From Candidatus Peregrinibacteria bacterium (GTDB lineage Bacteria; Patescibacteriota; Gracilibacteria; UBA1369; UM-FILTER-53-11): a stretch of 15,554 bases of DNA. The stretch's first letter is position 1. Every line of letters begins with the position of its first letter. Position numbers and translations under genes: made by a program. Location of the stretch: assembly GCA_023245725.1 (NCBI GenBank), contig JAHFJU010000030.1, positions 1-15,554 on the forward strand, in the 5' to 3' direction. Below, piece after piece: positions 7,148 through 14,195 of this stretch. The notes under the pieces are model-generated. The model was not told the origin of the DNA. It worked only from the letters and a program-made list of their open reading frames with translations, and did not search any database.

Positions 7148-9637
7148 ATGAAGTTCAAGTCATTACTTGCTTCGGTCGCCATTGCAATGCTTTTGGTACC
7201 AACAGCTTTCGCTTCGTTCGAACCCGTATCGCCCGATGAGTACGTGAGCGACAATACAGGCATCGTGATTGATGCTGCGCTTAATTCGTCGTTAAAAGAA
7301 AAGCTCATGCCTCTACTTGAAAAGGGGTTTCTTGGCACGAGTGACTTAACTAACCTACCAGATAACGAATCAAAAAAAATACACGCTATTCTCGACCCGA
7401 TTTTAGCTGGCGAACGCGCGTACCTAAGCGTTGAATTATCAAAAGACGGCCTGAACGAAATGCCGACTGTCGTATTCTCTATAAAAAACAGCGACTCTCA
7501 ATGGGCAGATCTTTCGGGTGACACAACCGCTTCTCTTTACAATAACTACACCGTCTACAACGACGAACAAAACAACATTGCAATGACTCGAATCGGGCAA
7601 TTTGCAGTATTGGCACAGAAAGCCGACCAATTAAAACCTATCATCGATCGCGCAAATGCAAACGGGCTTGGATCATTGAATCAGGTTGAATCTTACAATG
7701 CGATTAAAAACTCTTTCTTGCAAAATAGAATTTTCGGAATTGCAATCGACTATTCAAAATTTGGCGCACTTATAAAAGATATTCCAAACGAACAAATTCC
7801 GGGAACTTCACTTGAAAGCGGAACAGTTCTAAAAAATATTTTCGATTTCATTCGCTGGGAAGGAATCAGTGTTGCTCAGACAAGTACGGGCTACGCTCTT
7901 TCAGCCAAGGTGACAGCAAACAGCACTCTTCTATCTCAGTGGGGGTTGTCACTTTCTCCAACTCAGAATTTCACTCCTCATTTATTTGAATCGATGCCAA
8001 ATGCAAAACCGATTATGTACGTTGGCGCAAATAACTTGAAAGCAGAATTTGCATGGGAGAAAAAAATGGTTTCTAAACTTTTCGGAATGAATGAAAGTGA
8101 TGTAGTTAATTTTTATAACATGGCCGGTCTTAAAGAAATGACCAACGCTATCGGTGTTTCTTATGAAGATTTTGCAAACGTTATGACTCAGGAATATGGG
8201 CTTGCTGTTCAGTCAAATGACTCGTCGAGCCTTCCTTACATAACTCTTATGGCAGATGTTTCGAACAATCGCGCGGAAGCACAACAGTTAGTGCAAAAAA
8301 TAATTAACAGCAATGGTTTGAATTCACTCAAATCTAATAAAAAAGCTGGCGTGACTGTTACGAAAAATGGAGACATGGCAAACATCACCATAAAACTTAA
8401 AGACCAAAAAGACATTGCACTGCTAGGGCAGTACATGACTTTTACACTTGGAGTATCGACTGATAACAAATTAATTTTATCAAACTATCCAAATGTAATG
8501 GCGCCTGAATCACGAACGGGATTTGCGCAAGACTCCGATTTCGCCGCATATCCTCAAGCAAAAACGAACATTCAATCACTCATGTATTTCAATGCTCGCG
8601 GCGTATGGAATTGGCTCGATGGCGTTTACGTTCGTATGGCAAATGCAGGCTCAAAAGATTTCCCAAGCCTCGAAAAAATGCAGGAATACTACAAAACCCT
8701 CCAAGTATTGTACGGATTTAAAGACATAATGATTTCAACTTCGTCTGCGGTTTCAGATGCGCAAGTAAATGCATGGGTCGCAGTAGACGATCAAAAACAT
8801 GAATCATTCGGCGACTATATAAAAAATTTAAAAGCATCAGACAAAGATGACGATGGAATTTCAGACTATGAAGAATTATTTTTGTATCACACTTCTGTGA
8901 TGAACGGAGATTGTGACAAAGATGGCATTTCAGATAATGAAGCATTGAGTGATGGATTTGATCCATGCGCGCATCAGGCTCCTGTTTTTGGTGACATTGG
9001 CGCAGGGCGTGTACAACCTGGGAACACGAGCAGCCAGCCATATTATCTCGATGAAGTTGTAGCTCTAAAACAAGCTGGCGTGGTAAGCGGGTACCCTGAC
9101 GGAACATTTGGCCCGGGAAAAAATATTACGCGTGCCGAATTTCTTGCAATGGTTATGAAAGGATTCCCAAAGAGCAGTTTTTCATTTGGAGGATTTCACA
9201 ACACTCCATTTGGAGATGTTAAAGGAGACGAGTGGTTTGCAACTCAAGTTGCCGATGCATACAGCTCTGGAATTGTTGCAGGCAGCTACGACAAAAACGA
9301 CAACCTTGTATTTAGACCAAGCGACCCAATTACACGAGCAGAGGCGTTAATGATTTTGAGCAAAGCATCGAAAGTGCTCAAAGGCAGTTCTGAAGAAAGC
9401 TGTAGCATAAGCCCATTTAGCGATGTGCCAACCGATGCTTGGTTCTGTTCAGCGGTTAAAGTCGGAAAGAAAAACCGAATAACTTCTGGTAAAGCTGCTG
9501 GCAAGTTTGTACCAAACGACAAACTAACACGCGGAGAAGCAGCTGTTATGATTCGCCGAACAATGGAGCTCGATGTTCAGAACTTCGATAGCACTTCGTC
9601 AGATGTTTCTCCTTTCGATTCGTTGTTTAATTTTTAG
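7148..9637 (+). CDS. Exported DUF3352-like protein with calcium-binding repeats and three SLH domains
   Basis: The product has 829 residues. Residues 1-22 form a signal peptide (KFK, hydrophobic core, TAFA cleavage region). About 25-560 is a long alpha/beta region with alternating self-similar segments (for example ERAYLSVELSKDGLNEMPTV and MARIGQFAVLAQKADQLK-like stretches); it resembles DUF3352-type proteins but I cannot confirm that without a profile search. Residues 565-610 hold two thrombospondin-type-3-like calcium loops, DKDDDGISDYEE and DKDGISDNEALSDGFDPC. Residues about 630-815 hold three SLH domains with the TRAE/TRGE signature: YPDGTFGPGKNITRAEFL, FRPSDPITRAEALMIL and FVPNDKLTRGEAAVMI. 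The expected place is the outer cell surface, held by SLH binding to the wall polymer. There are 46 bases after carA with no clear promoter of its own and no Shine-Dalgarno. A hairpin follows the TAG stop. Confidence 0.8.
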   Translation: MKFKSLLASVAIAMLLVPTAFASFEPVSPDEYVSDNTGIVIDAALNSSLKEKLMPLLEKGFLGTSDLTNLPDNESKKIHAILDPILAGERAYLSVELSKDGLNEMPTVVFSIKNSDSQWADLSGDTTASLYNNYTVYNDEQNNIAMTRIGQFAVLAQKADQLKPIIDRANANGLGSLNQVESYNAIKNSFLQNRIFGIAIDYSKFGALIKDIPNEQIPGTSLESGTVLKNIFDFIRWEGISVAQTSTGYALSAKVTANSTLLSQWGLSLSPTQNFTPHLFESMPNAKPIMYVGANNLKAEFAWEKKMVSKLFGMNESDVVNFYNMAGLKEMTNAIGVSYEDFANVMTQEYGLAVQSNDSSSLPYITLMADVSNNRAEAQQLVQKIINSNGLNSLKSNKKAGVTVTKNGDMANITIKLKDQKDIALLGQYMTFTLGVSTDNKLILSNYPNVMAPESRTGFAQDSDFAAYPQAKTNIQSLMYFNARGVWNWLDGVYVRMANAGSKDFPSLEKMQEYYKTLQVLYGFKDIMISTSSAVSDAQVNAWVAVDDQKHESFGDYIKNLKASDKDDDGISDYEELFLYHTSVMNGDCDKDGISDNEALSDGFDPCAHQAPVFGDIGAGRVQPGNTSSQPYYLDEVVALKQAGVVSGYPDGTFGPGKNITRAEFLAMVMKGFPKSSFSFGGFHNTPFGDVKGDEWFATQVADAYSSGIVAGSYDKNDNLVFRPSDPITRAEALMILSKASKVLKGSSEESCSISPFSDVPTDAWFCSAVKVGKKNRITSGKAAGKFVPNDKLTRGEAAVMIRRTMELDVQNFDSTSSDVSPFDSLFNF

Positions 9638-9657
9638 TTAATTTCGCTTTTAAATTC

Positions 9658-9690
9658 GCGCGGCGCTGTAATAATATTACGGTGCCGCGC
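9658..9690 (+). terminator. Long hairpin after the large SLH gene
   Basis: GCGCGGC (9658-9664) pairs with GCCGCGC (9684-9690); after one mismatch an inner stem (9666-9672 with 9676-9682, one G-T pair) closes a 3-nt loop. It lies 20 bases after the stop codon. The bases after it (TTCAAATCCTTT) are only moderately T-rich, so termination strength is uncertain. Confidence 0.5.
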
Positions 9691-9699
9691 TTCAAATCC

Positions 9700-9728
9700 T
9701 TTAAAATAAGCCGTTTTTGTGGTATAAT
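9700..9728 (+). promoter_or_regulatory. Extended -10 promoter of the hydrolase-like gene
   Basis: Consensus TATAAT (9723-9728) preceded by TGG, an extended -10; TTTAAA (9700-9705) is a weak -35 at 17 bases. The expected start near 9735 gives a leader of about 18 bases, without a Shine-Dalgarno, before ATG 9753. Confidence 0.65.
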
Positions 9729-9752
9729 TCCAGGGTAAATTAAAACAAAAAT

Positions 9753-10937
9753 ATGACGCTTGAAGTAAAAAATCGACTTTCCGATGAACCAGAAAAAATC
9801 CATGGATATTCTGTAAAAGAGAGTCGTGATGCGCAAACTGGTTATAGGGTTTATACATATGTGCCAGAAAATGGCATGTTTAATGGCTCTTGTGACATTT
9901 TTTTTGCTGGTCTAAATAATACTTATCAGCAGGCGGTTGATAGAATGGGGCTCAAGGAACTACTAAAACAGAAGAATTTAAAAGGAAAGATGAGTGCATT
10001 TTCTATTGTGCTTGGCGAGGGGCCGAGCGCAAGTGACTCAGTTAAATATAGTAAGTTGGCAAAAAAAGGGGCTTTTGCTTCCCTCGTTAAATCAATTGAA
10101 ACGGTTACTGGACGAATTAATACGCTTAACCTCTCAGCGAATAGTGCTGGAGGCAGATCACTTACTCTTATTGCAGATGAGGTGAATAACAATAACGATT
10201 CTATTGCCTGCAAAATTCATTCGATGATGATGGGTGATGGAACTTATTATAATACTGAGAGCCTTGCGGCGTTTGCACTAAAAAATAGTCAATGTGGTAT
10301 ATTTGTTAAATACCAAGACTTCAATGGTAGCGGAACTGCTCGTTGGGCAAAGTGGCTTGAATCACAAAAAAAGAATAATCCGACAGGTTTTAGTAACTTG
10401 ACAGTCGATGCTGAGAAAAGACAGTCGTTTTCTGGTGATCGGCACCTAGGTTTAGCACGCGAAGGAATCTTTCAAGTTGCAGGAATTGATGTCAATTATG
10501 CCTCTTCGCCGGGCGATCAAGCTAGATCAACAAAAGAATTTTTTGCTAAAGCTTCAAATGTCGGTGGATCTGCACTTTCTCTACTCGCAGATATGCAGTG
10601 GGCTGCGGTTGGAGGTAGGAGTCTTGTTGCTCCAAAAATTAAATCGACATCGCAGTTCATCGCGTTCAATGGCGATAATTTCAAAATTACTTTTCCAACT
10701 CTAAATGATTATCGCGAAAATAGATTAAGCAATTTAATACCTCCAAATATTAAAGAGCTTACTAACATTAGAAATAAGAATGGCGTTGTAGTAAGTCGTT
10801 CGGCGTATAGAAGAAGTGAAGACGAAAAGTTCTACGATATCGAAACTGGTCGCTACATTCCTGTCTCAAATGGTTATACTGGTACTATAGTGCCTGAAAA
10901 AACGAATGAGGTATCGGCAAATTTGCCACGTTCATAG
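9753..10937 (+). CDS. Unrecognised protein with an alpha/beta-hydrolase-like nucleophile elbow
   Basis: The product has 394 residues with no signal peptide or membrane segment, so it is probably cytosolic. I do not recognise the family. A hydrophobic strand CDIFFAGLNN (47-56), a helix-rich stretch, a strand FSIVLGEG, and then INTLNLSANSAGGRSL (122-137) resemble the order of an alpha/beta hydrolase, with S131 in the nucleophile position of a strand-turn-helix (S-A-N-S-A-G-G, a variant of G-x-S-x-G). D162 (MMMGDGTYY) and H231 (SGDRHLGL) are possible partners, but this is a guess from spacing. The C-terminus from about 340 is charged and probably disordered. The gene has its own strong promoter, is flanked upstream by a hairpin and downstream by the pyrC promoter, and so is probably a single-gene unit. 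It could equally be a non-catalytic member of the fold. Ends with TAG. Confidence 0.6.
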   Translation: MTLEVKNRLSDEPEKIHGYSVKESRDAQTGYRVYTYVPENGMFNGSCDIFFAGLNNTYQQAVDRMGLKELLKQKNLKGKMSAFSIVLGEGPSASDSVKYSKLAKKGAFASLVKSIETVTGRINTLNLSANSAGGRSLTLIADEVNNNNDSIACKIHSMMMGDGTYYNTESLAAFALKNSQCGIFVKYQDFNGSGTARWAKWLESQKKNNPTGFSNLTVDAEKRQSFSGDRHLGLAREGIFQVAGIDVNYASSPGDQARSTKEFFAKASNVGGSALSLLADMQWAAVGGRSLVAPKIKSTSQFIAFNGDNFKITFPTLNDYRENRLSNLIPPNIKELTNIRNKNGVVVSRSAYRRSEDEKFYDIETGRYIPVSNGYTGTIVPEKTNEVSANLPRS

Positions 10938-10950
10938 CATAAGTGCAATT

Positions 10951-10978
10951 TTGAATGAATCCTGAAAAATGCTATTAA
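10951..10978 (+). promoter_or_regulatory. pyrC promoter, leaderless geometry
   Basis: TTGAAT (10951-10956), a 16-base spacer, and TATTAA (10973-10978), which is preceded by GC rather than a full TGn. ATG begins 6 bases after the -10, so the expected transcription start coincides with the A of the start codon (10985). Confidence 0.6.
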
Positions 10979-10984
10979 TAAGGC

Positions 10985-12370
10985 ATGAGTACAATTCATT
11001 TTAAGAATGCGAATTTGGTTACTTCGGCGGGGACTATAAAGGGAGATTTGCTTGTTCATAATGAGCGAATTGCGGCGATTGGGGTAGTAAGTGAAAAAGA
11101 TATTGAATCGTTAAGTGGCGACACTGAAGGCGTGAATGAAAAGGCGAGTGTGCGCACAATTGACTGTATGGGCATGCACCTTCTCCCAGGAGCAATCGAT
11201 ATGCATGTGCATTTTCGTGATCCCGGATTTACAGAAAAAGAGGATTTTAATACTGGTTCGCGCGCGGCGCTAAGCGGAGGAGTAACAACGGTTGTAGATA
11301 TGCCAAACACGAATCCGGCGACTACGACAATTGAGGCGCTCAAACAAAAACGAGCTATTGCAAAAGAAAAATCACTTGTAAATACATACTTTTATTTCGG
11401 CGCGACTCAAGAGCCGTACAACATCGACGAAATTAAATTAGCACTAAAAGAACAGGATGTTCTTGGGGTAAAAGTGTGCATGGCAAAGACAACTGGCTCT
11501 CTGCTGGTTACTCAAACCGAAAAACTTGAAGAAATTTTAACGACCGCAACTGAGGCAGGAAAATTTTCGATAATTCACGCAGAAGACAACGACGAAGTTG
11601 AGTTGATGACAAGTCGTTTTGCGAATGCAGTCGAGCCACGTACTCATTCACTGATACGAAATCCTATGACTGCTTATGCCGCTACAAAGCGCATTATTCA
11701 TTTAGCAAAAAAAGTTGGCGCGCGCGTTCATATAACGCATTTATCGACCGCGCTCGAAGTTGATGAGTTGAAAAAGCGCGGGCATACAACCTTGAATGAA
11801 GAACAGAGTGGCGATGGCGAAAGTGAGTTTAGAGTTTCTTCCGATTGCACTCCTCATCATCTTTATTTAAACGACGAAGCGTACAACGAGTGGGGAAATA
11901 TGGTGAAAGTAAATCCGCCGTTACGCTTTGACGAAGACCAAGCTGCGCTGTGGAAAGCCCTAGGCGATGGTCTTATTAACTGTGTCGCAACCGATCATGC
12001 TCCTCATTTACGACACGAAAAAACTGGGCAATATATTGACGTTCCAGCTGGTATTCCAAGTGTCGAGGTTATGCTCCCTCTCCTTCTTGATTCGGTAAAT
12101 CATGGGCAGCTAACACTTTCGCGTGTGGTAGAAGTGACTGCGAAAAATCCTGCAAAAATTTTGGGTCTTTCTAAAAAAGGTTCACTCGAAGTTGGCAATG
12201 ACGCTGACCTTACTCTTGTTGACATGAATAAAATTCAAAAAGTTGGCGAACACGGCGGTTCATTTAACGGATATTTTTCAAAGGCCGGTTGGTCGCCGTA
12301 TGAAGGTCGCGCGTTAAAAGGCTGGCCTGTAATGACGGTTGTGAAAGGTGAGGTGAAGTGGCAGGCGTAG
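10985..12370 (+). CDS. pyrC: Dihydroorotase, class I type
   Basis: The enzyme cyclises N-carbamoyl-L-aspartate to L-dihydroorotate, the third step of the pathway. The 461-residue amidohydrolase shows the N-terminal metal motif HVHFRDPG (H74, H76), the substrate motif MPNTNPAT (106-113), IHAED (H198), HITHLST (H249, H252) and ATDHAPH with the catalytic D337. K163 in LGVKVCMAKTTG is placed where a bridging carboxylated lysine could lie, but class I enzymes vary here and I cannot decide. The length exceeds the usual 420-430 because of polar inserts at about 37-57 (SEKDIESLSGDTEGVNEKAS) and 270-282 (between strand and CTPHHL). The start at 10985 matches the promoter geometry. The gene follows the hydrolase-like gene by 47 bases and precedes the toxin-antitoxin pair. 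Ends with TAG. Confidence 0.95.
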   Translation: MSTIHFKNANLVTSAGTIKGDLLVHNERIAAIGVVSEKDIESLSGDTEGVNEKASVRTIDCMGMHLLPGAIDMHVHFRDPGFTEKEDFNTGSRAALSGGVTTVVDMPNTNPATTTIEALKQKRAIAKEKSLVNTYFYFGATQEPYNIDEIKLALKEQDVLGVKVCMAKTTGSLLVTQTEKLEEILTTATEAGKFSIIHAEDNDEVELMTSRFANAVEPRTHSLIRNPMTAYAATKRIIHLAKKVGARVHITHLSTALEVDELKKRGHTTLNEEQSGDGESEFRVSSDCTPHHLYLNDEAYNEWGNMVKVNPPLRFDEDQAALWKALGDGLINCVATDHAPHLRHEKTGQYIDVPAGIPSVEVMLPLLLDSVNHGQLTLSRVVEVTAKNPAKILGLSKKGSLEVGNDADLTLVDMNKIQKVGEHGGSFNGYFSKAGWSPYEGRALKGWPVMTVVKGEVKWQA

Positions 12371-12377
12371 TACGTAG

Positions 12378-12406
12378 TTGACATCACTTTGCGATAGGGG
12401 TATATT
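12378..12406 (+). promoter_or_regulatory. Consensus promoter of the toxin-antitoxin pair
   Basis: TTGACA (12378-12383), a 17-base spacer and TATATT (12401-12406), the strongest promoter in the window. The expected start is near 12413, giving a leader of about 24 bases. The -10 is flanked by two AGGGGTA direct repeats (12396-12402 and 12409-12415), a plausible operator for the ribbon-helix-helix antitoxin. Confidence 0.75.
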
Positions 12407-12408
12407 AG

Positions 12409-12434
12409 AGGGGTAGTAAATGTAACCCCTTTTT
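12409..12434 (+). terminator. Hairpin with T-run after pyrC, inside the toxin-antitoxin leader
   Basis: AGGGGT (12409-12414) pairs with ACCCCT (12425-12430) over 10 bases, followed by TTTT (12431-12434). This is an intrinsic-terminator shape for transcripts arriving from pyrC. Because the toxin-antitoxin promoter fires near 12413, its own RNA would lack most of the left arm and so escape termination. Confidence 0.55.
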
Positions 12435-12436
12435 AT

Positions 12437-12688
12437 ATGGCTACAGTAAGCTCAGGACAGAGGAGGATAAAAGTTAATTTTATGATATCCAGTTCGACTT
12501 TGGATTTACTAAAAGAGACAGTTGCGCTTGGTGATCGCAGCGATTTTGTGAACTCTGCGCTTGAATCTCAGTTGCTAAGTAATAAGAAAGCTCAGGGAGC
12601 CAAGATGATGAATGAATTCCGCGCGAAGCATAAATTTAATTTTACCGATTCTCAAATTATTGAAGCAAGAAACTATGGCAGAAAATAA
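12437..12688 (+). CDS. Ribbon-helix-helix antitoxin
   Basis: The product has 83 residues. RRIKVNFMISSSTLDLLKET gives a beta-strand then helix, and GDRSDFVNSALESQLLS gives the second helix, the ribbon-helix-helix order used by CopG/ParD/VapB-like antitoxins to bind operator DNA as dimers. The polar C-terminus (about 50-83) would wrap the toxin. The stop codon TAA (12686-12688) lies 14 bases inside the toxin gene that begins at 12675, the usual translational coupling of antitoxin-first modules. It probably represses its own promoter through the repeats around the -10. No Shine-Dalgarno precedes the ATG. Confidence 0.8.
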   Translation: MATVSSGQRRIKVNFMISSSTLDLLKETVALGDRSDFVNSALESQLLSNKKAQGAKMMNEFRAKHKFNFTDSQIIEARNYGRK

Positions 12689-13097
12689 ATCCATAATCAT
12701 TCCCGACGCCTCAGTTATTTTAAAGTGGGCACTTTCAGACGAGGTTGCCGGTGTTGATGCTGCACTTAAATTACAAGATGATGCCGTACGTGGAAAAATC
12801 AATTTGATAGCTCCTTCTCATTGTCTTTATGAAGTTGCCAATACGCTTGGACGTTTGACTCCAAATCACGCTGCCACATTTATGTCATATTTGATTTCTT
12901 ACAGGATTGTAGAAGAAGTTCCGTTGTCGGTTGAAATGTCGCGGAGAGCACTTGAACTAACAAAAAAATATAAAGGACTTTCTTTTTATGATGCCGCTTA
13001 TCATGCGCTAGCAATAATGCTTAAAGGAGTATTTGTAACAGCTGATGAAAAATATGTTCGACGTGCTAATTCAGAGGGATCTATTCGTCTTTTGTAA
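12675..13097 (+). CDS. vapC: PIN-domain ribonuclease toxin (VapC-like)
   Basis: The product has 140 residues, the usual length of a VapC toxin. The four acidic residues of the PIN fold are visible: D11 (IIIPDASVILKW), E53 (HCLYEVANTL), D106 (GLSFYDAAYHALA) and D124 (FVTADEKYVRRA). PIN toxins are magnesium-dependent endoribonucleases that cut tRNA or rRNA when not held by their antitoxin. ATG 12675 is chosen over an upstream ATG at 12612 because homology starts at MAENKSIIIPDAS and this gives the short overlap with the antitoxin. The pair sits between pyrC and pyrD with 42 bases before pyrD, which keeps its own promoter. Ends with TAA. Confidence 0.88.
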   Translation: MAENKSIIIPDASVILKWALSDEVAGVDAALKLQDDAVRGKINLIAPSHCLYEVANTLGRLTPNHAATFMSYLISYRIVEEVPLSVEMSRRALELTKKYKGLSFYDAAYHALAIMLKGVFVTADEKYVRRANSEGSIRLL

Positions 13098-13103
13098 CTA
13101 AAA

Positions 13104-13132
13104 TTGTATAGTTCGCGGTTTGGCTTTATACT
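13104..13132 (+). promoter_or_regulatory. pyrD promoter, leaderless geometry
   Basis: TTGTAT (13104-13109), a 17-base spacer and TATACT (13127-13132), with ATG 13140 beginning 7 bases after the -10. Transcription is expected to start at about 13139, at the start codon. An in-frame TTG at 13104 falls inside the -35 box and is therefore unlikely to be the start. Confidence 0.7.
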
Positions 13133-13139
13133 GCCCCCA

Positions 13140-14135
13140 ATGACAGACCTAAGCGTGAAGTTTTGTGGCGTACAGTTCGATAACCCGTTGGTTAATGCCT
13201 CGGGTATTTTGGGTATTACAGGCGCTTCTTTGGCGAATGTTGGGCGTAACGGTGCAGGTGGGGTTACGACAAAATCTCTCTGGCTTTCTGAGCACGTTGG
13301 CCACAAAAGTCCTGTGATTATTGCAAACGATTATTACATGTTGAATGCGGTAGGTTTGCCCGATGGTGGTCTTGAAAAAGCGCAGTCAGAAATAAATCAT
13401 TTTATCGAATTAAGGCGTGAATTTTTAAAGGATTTTAAGGCGGGGAGTAACGATGCTGTTGGTAAGAACGCACAGGCGCGTAAACGCAAATACCTTCCAT
13501 TAATTGCGAATATTGTTGCAGGAAAAGTAGAGGATTTTGAAAATATCGCGCGTGAAATTGCGTGTCTTGAACCGGATATTATCGAGGTTAATATTTCATG
13601 TCCGAATGTAGAAAGTGAGTTAGGAAAGCCATTTGCGTGTGTAGCAGCCGATGCGGCGACTGTAACGAGACATGTTAAAAAAGTGGTTGGGAATATTCCG
13701 GTGACTGTAAAACTTTCACCGAATGTTGAAGACATTGTTTCTATTGCGCGTGCCGTGGTAGACGCAGGTGCCGACGCGCTCACACTTATAAATACTGCTG
13801 GCCCAGGAATGGCAATAAATATCGAAACTCGAATGCCGATTTTGACCAATCGTGTTGGAGGGCTTTCCGGTGCCGCGCTCAAGCCTTTAGCGATAAAAAT
13901 TATTCATGACGTTCATCGCGCTTTGCCAAATATTCCGATTATAGGAACTGGCGGTGTACTGTCAGGGCAGGACGCTCTCGAAATGATGATTGCAGGCGCG
14001 ACACTTGTTGGTATTGGTACGGGAATAGCATTACGAGGTGTAGAGATTTTCGACTTGGCATTGAGAGAAATGGCTGATTGGTGCGAAGAAAACGGGGTAG
14101 AGAAAGTTAGCGATGTGATTGGGACAGTGAAATAG
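13140..14135 (+). CDS. pyrD: Dihydroorotate dehydrogenase, class 1B catalytic subunit
   Basis: The enzyme oxidises dihydroorotate to orotate with FMN; class 1B enzymes pass electrons through PyrK to NAD, and pyrK follows 60 bases downstream. The 331-residue product shows NPLVNASGILG (15-25), the FMN lysine K45 (GGVTTKSLW), NAVGLPDGG (69-77), the catalytic C154 in VNISCPNVE, KLSPN, GGLSGAALKPLAIK, and GTGGVLSGQDALEMMIAGA. Cys at the active site is the class 1 signature. A polar insert at about 97-118 (DFKAGSNDAVGKNAQARKRK) makes it some 20 residues longer than typical 1B enzymes. ATG 13140 gives the proper family N-terminus, right after a promoter. Ends with TAG. Confidence 0.95.
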   Translation: MTDLSVKFCGVQFDNPLVNASGILGITGASLANVGRNGAGGVTTKSLWLSEHVGHKSPVIIANDYYMLNAVGLPDGGLEKAQSEINHFIELRREFLKDFKAGSNDAVGKNAQARKRKYLPLIANIVAGKVEDFENIAREIACLEPDIIEVNISCPNVESELGKPFACVAADAATVTRHVKKVVGNIPVTVKLSPNVEDIVSIARAVVDAGADALTLINTAGPGMAINIETRMPILTNRVGGLSGAALKPLAIKIIHDVHRALPNIPIIGTGGVLSGQDALEMMIAGATLVGIGTGIALRGVEIFDLALREMADWCEENGVEKVSDVIGTVK

Positions 14136-14152
14136 TTTTTCAATCAAAATTT

Positions 14153-14182
14153 TTTACAAGGATAAGGAATATAGTTTATATA
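14153..14182 (+). promoter_or_regulatory. Candidate pyrK promoter, very short leader
   Basis: TTTACA (14153-14158), an 18-base spacer and TATATA (14177-14182); the expected start near 14189 leaves about 6 bases before ATG 14196. An alternative -10, TATAAC (14179-14184), overlaps. AAGGATAAGGA at 14158-14168 is too far upstream of the ATG to be a Shine-Dalgarno. Confidence 0.45.
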
Positions 14183-14195
14183 ACTTCTGATAATC

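Noticed and set aside
12612..12674. Upstream ATG start for the PIN toxin
   Set aside because: It would overlap most of the antitoxin gene; the extra residues are a shadow of the antitoxin sequence.
13104..13139. Upstream TTG start for pyrD adding 12 residues
   Set aside because: The codon lies in the -35 box of a good promoter, and family similarity begins at the ATG at 13140.
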